Shown here one piece after another: positions 14,059 through 18,529 of a stretch of 18,529 nt of DNA (its first letter is position 1; each line of letters opens with the position of its first letter). The stretch is from assembly GCA_003222235.1 (NCBI GenBank), contig QHVD01000148.1, forward strand, positions 2,975 to 21,503, given 5' to 3'. The translations under genes were made by a program, and so were the position numbers. The stretch comes from Gemmatimonadota bacterium (GTDB lineage: Bacteria; Gemmatimonadota; Gemmatimonadetes; Gemmatimonadales; GWC2-71-9). The notes below the pieces were generated by a model. It saw only the letters and a list, made by a program, of their open reading frames with translations, made no database searches and had not been told where the DNA came from.

Positions 14059-14259
14059 ATGGCAAAGGGCAAGGTGAAGTGGTTCAACGACGCGAAGGGC
14101 TTTGGCTTCATCGCACAGGAGTCGGGTCCGGACGTGTTCGTCCACTTCACGGCGATCCAGGCCGATGGCTTTCGGAGTCTTGCGGAGGGTGACACGGTCG
14201 AATTCGAAGTCGCCCAGGGTCCCAAGGGCTTGCAGGCGCAGAACGTCCGCAAGGTCTGA
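14059..14259 (+). CDS. csp: Cold-shock protein (CspA family)
   Basis: 66 residues, the usual length of a single cold-shock domain. Both RNA-binding motifs are intact: RNP1 KGFGFI (13-18) and RNP2 DVFVHF (25-30), with the aromatic residues W8, F15, F17, F27 and F30 in place. It binds single-stranded RNA and DNA and acts as an RNA chaperone that melts secondary structure. The protein may therefore control its own leader, whose terminator hairpin it could open. It is followed by a strong terminator and is the only gene of its transcription unit. Confidence 0.97.
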   Translation: MAKGKVKWFNDAKGFGFIAQESGPDVFVHFTAIQADGFRSLAEGDTVEFEVAQGPKGLQAQNVRKV

Positions 14260-14275
14260 CGGGTCGCATCTGGAG

Positions 14276-14310
14276 CGGGCCCGGGGCGTCGCCCCGGGCC
14301 CGTTTCGTTT
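14276..14310 (+). terminator. Intrinsic terminator of the cold-shock gene
   Basis: A perfect 12-bp stem, CGGGCCCGGGGC (14276-14287) with its complement at 14291-14302, has a 3-base loop and is followed by TTTCGTTT. It lies 16 bases after the cold-shock stop and insulates the gene from the next one. Confidence 0.85.
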
Positions 14311-14318
14311 GTGGGTCG

Positions 14319-14330
14319 TATATTTGGGCC
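14319..14330 (+). promoter_or_regulatory. Promoter -10 box placed for leaderless transcription
   Basis: TATATTTG (14319-14326) contains TATATT six bases before ATG 14331, so the transcript would start at the A of the start codon. It also fits the TANNTTTG -7 box of Bacteroidota promoters. No -35 box is clear because the cold-shock terminator lies there. Confidence 0.5.
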
Positions 14331-14918
14331 ATGACTCCGATCCGCACCGCGCTCGTCGCGCTGCTCATTCCGTCGGCCGGGCTCGCCCAGGAGGCACCGC
14401 CGGGGAGCGCGCGCCCTGCGACTCCCGCCGCCCCGACCTATCGCGGGTTCGCCCCCGGCGCCCCCTATCGCGACTTCGTGCAGCGTGCGCGCACGCTGGC
14501 GGTAGGTGACAGCCTGCGCTGCAATACGTCACGCAACACGGCGCAGCTGATGGAGTGCGGCGTGTCGATCCGTGATCCGGCGGACAGCGCCCAGTTCTAC
14601 CTCAGCGCCTACGTGCTCGAGAGCAACGTCGCCATCGTGGCCTTCTACGACTCTGCCGGGTTCGGCGAGGCGGGGGGGGGAGCCGCGGCGGGCACCGCGC
14701 TCGTGGACCGGACCAAGCGCAGCCTTGCCGGCGTCTTCGGGCAACCGCGGTTGATCGGCCGCAGCGGCTGGGAGTGGAGATACGGGCGGCAGGTCGTCCG
14801 CTTCAACTGGCGGGGGCGCGGGACGGCGCGCTGGGTATCGATCACGTTGACCGACAACGACGTGTTGGACCGGATCGGACAGTACGTGCCGAAGGCAGCC
14901 GCAAGACCTAAGCCCTAA
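14331..14918 (+). CDS. Secreted protein of unknown function
   Basis: 195 residues. A signal peptide, MTPIRTALVALLIPSAGLAQ, is cut probably after LAQ at about residue 20 and followed by a Pro/Ala-rich linker (to about 45). The remaining domain (about 50-185) has mixed strands and helices with two cysteines (SLRCNTSRNTAQLMECGVS) that are likely to form a disulfide, then AQFYLSAYVLESNVAIVAFYDSAGF and GRQVVRFNWRGRGTARWVSITLTDNDVLDRIG. I do not recognise the family. The last residues, AAARPKP, are encoded by a degenerate copy of the heptamer repeat that follows, so the C-terminus may have been reshaped by that element. The gene is convergent with the ADP-ribosylglycohydrolase gene. Confidence 0.75.
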   Translation: MTPIRTALVALLIPSAGLAQEAPPGSARPATPAAPTYRGFAPGAPYRDFVQRARTLAVGDSLRCNTSRNTAQLMECGVSIRDPADSAQFYLSAYVLESNVAIVAFYDSAGFGEAGGGAAAGTALVDRTKRSLAGVFGQPRLIGRSGWEWRYGRQVVRFNWRGRGTARWVSITLTDNDVLDRIGQYVPKAAARPKP

Positions 14919-15015
14919 TCAGCCGCAAGCCGTAAGCCGCAAGAACTACTTGAGGCCTGAGGCTTGCGACTTTCGGCTGCTGAGGGCTTGCGGCTTACGG
15001 CTTACGGCTGCTCAC
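14895..15015. repeat. Heptamer-built inverted repeat, element 2
   Basis: Left arms run forward (GCAGCCGCAAG at 14895-14905, degenerate; AGCCGCAAGCCGTAAGCCGC at 14921-14940). Two right arms run in the opposite sense (14963-14980, degenerate, and 14987-15010, CTTGCGG CTTACGG CTTACGG CTG). The same heptamers occur in element 1. The element covers the last codons of the upstream gene and supplies the stop and last residues of the downstream minus-strand gene, again exactly between convergent genes. Confidence 0.75.
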
Positions 15016-15952
15016 GGCTGAAGAATAGCCGTTCCGCGAGGGCCGCGATTCTCCGCGCCTGCTCAAGCTGATCGAGCCACCGCGGCGGGATCGCCGCCTC
15101 CCCATCTCGGGCGCCGAGCAGCGCTCCCGCAACGGCGGCGTTCGTGTCCGTATCCCCGCCCGCTTCGGCCAGGAAGATCAGCGCCTCCTCGAGCGACGGT
15201 CGATGCACGGCGCACCAGAACGCGATCTCGATACAGTGCAGGACGTAGCCGTGCTCGCCCGGAACGTCGATCGGCAGGTCACGCTCGTGCTCCTCCGGGA
15301 CTCGGCGGATGGCCTCGATCAGCTCCCGCGGCGCGACACTCTCGAGCCGGCGCAGCGTCTCGTCGACGAAGCGCGGGTTGCCGTGCAGCAGCTCCCGCGC
15401 GGCGATATTGACGGCCGCCGCGCTCCAGGGGCAACGCTCGTCGGCGTGGGTGATGGCGGCCTGCTCGATCGAGACGCGGATCAGCCGGTCCACGTCGTCG
15501 TGGTAGCGCAGCGCGACCGGAATGCAGCGCATGACGGCGCCGTTCGAGGCTGCCGCTCCCTGGTCGCGGGCCACGCGCGCCGCTGCGAACGGCTCCATCC
15601 CGCGCTCGATCAGCGTCAGCGCCCGCCGCGTCGTCAGCCCGATGCCACGGGCGTCCGTCCGCATCCATCGCACCCACCGCGCCGCGACATCGTCGGCGTC
15701 GAAGTCGCCCGTCTCGATGAGCGACTCGGCGAGCTCGAGCGTCATCGCCACGTCGTCGTCAAAAGGCGATCCCTTGGGCGGCGGCGCGAGGTCCCGGACT
15801 CCCCCCGGGAACGCAGCGCGGATCGCGGCCGCCGTGCCGCAGAACTCCGTTGGGACGCCGAGCTGGTTGCCGACGGCGAGCCCGAGCAGCGCGCCGCGGG
15901 CGCGAGTGAGAAGGGGTGGTTCCACTGAGCCGCCGACTGGGCGCGGGGTCAA
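15002..15952 (-). CDS. ADP-ribosylglycohydrolase (DraG/ARH family)
   Basis: 316 residues. Members of this family remove ADP-ribose from proteins or small molecules using two Mg ions. The N-terminal GALLGLAVGNQLG, the acidic loop FDDDVAMTLE (D65-D67) and the C-terminal GGDTDTNAAVAGALLGA (265-281) are present. Two usual residues differ: the glycine motif normally reads GD and here has N29, and the T-D-D-T of the first metal loop reads D-D-D-V. The key aspartates remain, so activity is likely but may be altered. The TTG start overlaps the kinase stop in TTGA, so the two are translationally coupled; a GTG at 15925 is an alternative start. The C-terminal SREQP and stop codon derive from the heptamer repeat. 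Confidence 0.87.
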   Translation of the reverse strand: MTPRPVGGSVEPPLLTRARGALLGLAVGNQLGVPTEFCGTAAAIRAAFPGGVRDLAPPPKGSPFDDDVAMTLELAESLIETGDFDADDVAARWVRWMRTDARGIGLTTRRALTLIERGMEPFAAARVARDQGAAASNGAVMRCIPVALRYHDDVDRLIRVSIEQAAITHADERCPWSAAAVNIAARELLHGNPRFVDETLRRLESVAPRELIEAIRRVPEEHERDLPIDVPGEHGYVLHCIEIAFWCAVHRPSLEEALIFLAEAGGDTDTNAAVAGALLGARDGEAAIPPRWLDQLEQARRIAALAERLFFSREQP

Positions 15953-17634
15953 AACATCAGCGCCAGGGCGCCGCTCGGGCGGGCCACCCGCGTCGCGAAC
16001 CCCTCGCGGTCGGCGTGCGGGCCGGTGTAGGGATGGGCGCTGTTGTAGGCGGCCACGGCGGAGTTCTCGTAGAGGCGGTAATACCCGACGTGCGTGCGGA
16101 CGGCGCCCCGCGACACCAGGCAGTTGCAGCGGACGGCGGCCGCGGTGCCGGGATTCACCTCGAGTGTGACGTCCGACGCGCTCGTGTTGGTGACCAGCGG
16201 AGCGAAATAGCGCTGGCCGGCCACGTCGGCGGTGATGGACGAGACGCGGCGACCGCGGACGCGCCCGGGCTCGGGAAGCGGGCCCTCGAGCGGCTCACCG
16301 ATGGGCGGGTTGCCCGGGCGAATCAGCCGCCAGCGGTACGCCGCCCACGTTCCGCCGGCGAGCGTGAGGCGCACGGTGCCCTCTGACGCGATCGTGTCCA
16401 CAGGGACGCCGCTGCGCAGAAGCTCCACGGGCTCGACCAGCGCGTTGTGCACGAGCATCACCCCGGAGCCGACGTAGCCACCGCGCCGGGCGAACCAGCC
16501 CGCCACAACCAGCACGGCCACGAGCCCCGCACCAGCCCCTGCTCCGGCGACCCACGAGCCGGGCCTGCTCGAGCCCGGGACCGCTTCCGCCAACCACTGC
16601 ACTCGCCGCTCGGCGCTCGCGGCGCCGGTGAGCGGCGCCGAGCCGGCCGTCCGGCCCGCGGCGAGCGCCGCCAGCACGGCCCCGGCGGTCTGGAACCGAT
16701 CCTCGGGCTTCTTCGACAGGCACTTGACGATGACGTCGGACAGCCAGCGCGGGATGTTGGCGTTCACGTCGCTGGCTACGGGTACGGGATCGGCGAGGTG
16801 CTTGCCGACGATCTCCGCGCTCGAGTCGCCGTCGTAGGGCGGTGTCCCCGTCACCAGCTGGAAGAGCATGGCGCCCAACGCGTACAGGTCGCTCCGCCCG
16901 TCGAGGTTGGCCTGGCCCAAGGCCTGCTCGGGGCTCATGTAATGCACGGTCCCGACCGTGAAGCCGGTGCTCGTCTTGGTGCCTACCGCGGCAGCCGGAT
17001 CGAGGAGCTTCGCGATGCCGAAGTCGACGAGCAGGACCCGTCCGGTCTTCGCCTCGAGCATCACGTTATCCGGCTTGATGTCGCGATGGACCAGGCCCTG
17101 GGCGTGGGCATGGGCCAGCGCCTCCAGGATCGGCTCGGCGACCTGCAGCGCCTCCTCGGCGGAGAACGACCCTCGCCGGCGCAGCGCGTCGGCGAGAGAC
17201 TCGCCCTCCACGAACGGCATCACGTAATAGACGAGCCCCTCCCCGGCGCCGGCGAAGTGAATGGGAAGGACCGCGGGGTCCTGGAGCCGGGCGAGCGCCT
17301 TCGCCTCCCGTCGGAACCGGTCCAGCATCCCGGGCGTCCAGGCAATCTCGGGGTGTAGCACTTTGCAGGCGAGCCGACGGTCGAGGTCCCGGTCCCACAG
17401 CTCGTAGATCTCGGCGAACCCGCCGCGGCCCACGAGCCGTTTGACGTCGTACTTGGGGCTGAGCGCGCGAGCGAGCCGCTCCAGGACGGGCGCCGTCCCC
17501 GCTGGATCCGGCGGCGCAGGCGCCGCCCGCCCGTCCGTGATCACCGTGGGCGATGGGTTACCGCACGCCGGGCAGAAGGCCGAGCCCACGGGGATCGCGG
17601 CCTGACATGCGGGACACGTCAGTTGAGGAGTCAC
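15949..17634 (-). CDS. Zinc-ribbon / Ser-Thr protein kinase (Hanks type) / transmembrane / extracellular domain protein
   Basis: 561 residues. Order: a zinc ribbon with CPAC (C7, C10) and CPAC (C21, C24); a linker; a Hanks-type kinase domain (about 62-325) with the glycine loop GRGGFAEIYE (69-78), catalytic lysine K91, HRDIKPDN (H183-N190), DFG at 204-206 and SPEQ; a basic/Gly-Ala segment; one transmembrane helix (about 361-381); and an extracellular C-terminal domain (about 382-561) of unknown family. All catalytic residues are intact, so it should be an active membrane kinase that senses an outside signal. GTG 17634 starts the protein right after a -10 box (17642-17647), with no ribosome binding site. 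Its stop overlaps the ADP-ribosylglycohydrolase start. Confidence 0.92.
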   Translation of the reverse strand: MTPQLTCPACQAAIPVGSAFCPACGNPSPTVITDGRAAPAPPDPAGTAPVLERLARALSPKYDVKRLVGRGGFAEIYELWDRDLDRRLACKVLHPEIAWTPGMLDRFRREAKALARLQDPAVLPIHFAGAGEGLVYYVMPFVEGESLADALRRRGSFSAEEALQVAEPILEALAHAHAQGLVHRDIKPDNVMLEAKTGRVLLVDFGIAKLLDPAAAVGTKTSTGFTVGTVHYMSPEQALGQANLDGRSDLYALGAMLFQLVTGTPPYDGDSSAEIVGKHLADPVPVASDVNANIPRWLSDVIVKCLSKKPEDRFQTAGAVLAALAAGRTAGSAPLTGAASAERRVQWLAEAVPGSSRPGSWVAGAGAGAGLVAVLVVAGWFARRGGYVGSGVMLVHNALVEPVELLRSGVPVDTIASEGTVRLTLAGGTWAAYRWRLIRPGNPPIGEPLEGPLPEPGRVRGRRVSSITADVAGQRYFAPLVTNTSASDVTLEVNPGTAAAVRCNCLVSRGAVRTHVGYYRLYENSAVAAYNSAHPYTGPHADREGFATRVARPSGALALMF

Positions 17635-17671
17635 GGCAGGAAAGATTCGCTGTGCGGGCCCGCCGGGGCAA
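17635..17671 (-). promoter_or_regulatory. Candidate leaderless promoter of the kinase operon
   Basis: On the minus strand TTGCCC (17666-17671) and AATCTT (17642-17647) are 18 bases apart, and GTG 17634 starts 7 bases after the -10 box. No Shine-Dalgarno-like sequence precedes the GTG. Confidence 0.45.
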
Positions 17672-17705
17672 CAGGATGGCGCATCGACCGACGGTCACGT
17701 GTCGC

Positions 17706-17734
17706 GTAAGGGGCGCAGCATGCTGCGCCCCTAC
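17706..17734. repeat. Perfect palindrome GGGGCGCAGCA / TGCTGCGCCCC
   Basis: 17710-17720 and 17721-17731 form a perfect 22-bp palindrome with no loop, flanked by GTAA on the left and TAC on the right (TA/TA pairs through one extra A). It is located between the divergent kinase and hydrolase genes. This palindrome type, read as GAQHAAP in translated databases, looks like a dispersed REP/MITE-like element of many GC-rich bacteria; that last point is from memory. Confidence 0.7.
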
Positions 17735-17752
17735 ATTAGAGTACAAGTTCCT

Positions 17753-18529
17753 ATGCTCCTGGTTCGTATTACCGCCGGCCTCGCCATCGGCTACGCCTTC
17801 CTCGTCGTCCTCGCGTGGCTGTTTCAGGAGCGGCTCGCCTTTCCGGCGCCGCGCGCGCCCGTACCGGATCCGAAGGGACTCGGGATTTCGAACGGCGAGC
17901 GGATCGAGGTGGTGATGAAGGACGGGACCAGGCTCGCGGGATGGTATCTCTCACCCAGGGCGGTCGAAGACGGTGAAGGGCGGCCCGCCCTGTTGTGGTT
18001 CTACGGCAACGGGGAGAACATCGCCTCGCTCGCTCCGATCCTGCGCGCGTTCCAGCCGCCCGGGGCGGCGTTGCTGGTGGTCGATTACCCCGGATATGGC
18101 GGGAGCGAGGGACATGCGACGGAAGCGGGCCTCTACGCCGCGGCAGACGCGGCGTACGACGCGCTCGCGGCGCGCACCGAGGTCGATCGCGGACGGATCT
18201 ACCTGTACGGGCGCTCGCTCGGGAGCGCCGTAGCCGTCCACACAGCCGCGCACCACCCCGTGGCCGGGCTCATCCTCGAATCACCGTTTACGAGCGCGGC
18301 CGACATGACCCGCCGGCACTACGCGCTCGTTCCCCGATTCATCCTGCGCCTCTCGCTCGACAACCTTGCTGCGATCACGCAGGTGCGCTGCCCCATACTC
18401 CTGTTCCACGGCACTGCCGATCGGCTCGTCCCGAGTGCCATGGGGATGCGGGTGGCGGCCGCCGCGCCCGGACCGGTCGAGGTGGTGCTGATCCAGAAGG
18501 CGGGACACAACGACACGTACGACGCCGGC
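17753..18529 (+). CDS. Membrane-anchored alpha/beta hydrolase (Bem46/FrsA-like), 3' end outside window
   Basis: 259 residues visible, with the frame open to the end of the window. An N-terminal transmembrane helix (about 5-24, RITAGLAIGYAFLVVLAWLF) anchors the protein. The alpha/beta hydrolase fold follows with DYPGYGGSEG, the nucleophile elbow YGRSLGSA (S155 in GxSxG), the acid D223 in HGTADRLVP and the catalytic histidine H252 in GHND. The full triad is therefore already in the window, and only the last helix and tail should be missing. The family acts on ester- or peptide-type bonds; the substrate is unknown. This class resembles the Bem46/ABHD13 group with an N-terminal anchor. The ATG at 17753 has no strong ribosome binding site; TACAAG just before it is a weak -10 candidate. 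It is divergent from the kinase operon, with the palindrome between them. Confidence 0.9.
   Translation, partial: MLLVRITAGLAIGYAFLVVLAWLFQERLAFPAPRAPVPDPKGLGISNGERIEVVMKDGTRLAGWYLSPRAVEDGEGRPALLWFYGNGENIASLAPILRAFQPPGAALLVVDYPGYGGSEGHATEAGLYAAADAAYDALAARTEVDRGRIYLYGRSLGSAVAVHTAAHHPVAGLILESPFTSAADMTRRHYALVPRFILRLSLDNLAAITQVRCPILLFHGTADRLVPSAMGMRVAAAAPGPVEVVLIQKAGHNDTYDAG

Overview
This is an 18.5 kb window of very GC-rich bacterial chromosome with tightly packed genes on both strands. Several things point towards Gemmatimonadota: a futalosine-pathway menaquinone gene (mqnD), a zinc-ribbon Ser/Thr kinase, secreted Ig-like/LVIVD propeller proteins, and promoters whose -10 box sits directly in front of the start codon. 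That assignment is an inference from gene content and style; there is no rRNA or marker gene to confirm it. No phage, transposase, CRISPR array or certain tRNA was seen. Both outermost genes are cut by the window ends.

Layout. 1-2443 (+): the 3' end of mqnD, a CheY/HD-GYP cyclic-di-GMP phosphodiesterase response regulator, and an NDUFA9-like SDR. 2444-3116: a terminator facing the minus strand, a C-rich/G-rich tract, and a lone GspH/FimT-like pseudopilin gene (-). 3400-5691 (+): a MerR-like regulator, then lemA and an HtpX-like M48 membrane protease that overlap at GTGA. 5722-7723 (-): polysaccharide deacetylase, flippase-like membrane protein and a small orphan ORF, preceded by about 450 bp of highly structured non-coding DNA (7724-8176). 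8331-9562: two divergent unknown genes with overlapping -10 boxes. 9694-13711 (-): a two-gene operon of paralogous secreted proteins with Ig-like domains and an LVIVD propeller; the upstream copy is split by a one-base frame shift in a C-rich tract. 13871-14310 (+): a cold-shock gene with a long 5' leader that contains an intrinsic terminator. 14331-14918 (+): a small secreted unknown protein. 15002-17634 (-): a zinc-ribbon/kinase/transmembrane protein whose stop overlaps the start of an ADP-ribosylglycohydrolase. 17753-end (+): a membrane-anchored alpha/beta hydrolase, truncated by the window.

The strongest leads are regulatory and repeat-based. They are the terminator inside the cold-shock leader, the structured deacetylase leader with competing hairpins, two heptamer-built inverted repeats placed exactly between convergent genes, the two homopolymer tracts in the LVIVD operon, and the kinase/ADP-ribosylglycohydrolase coupling. 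All of this comes from reading the sequence; no search or folding program was run.
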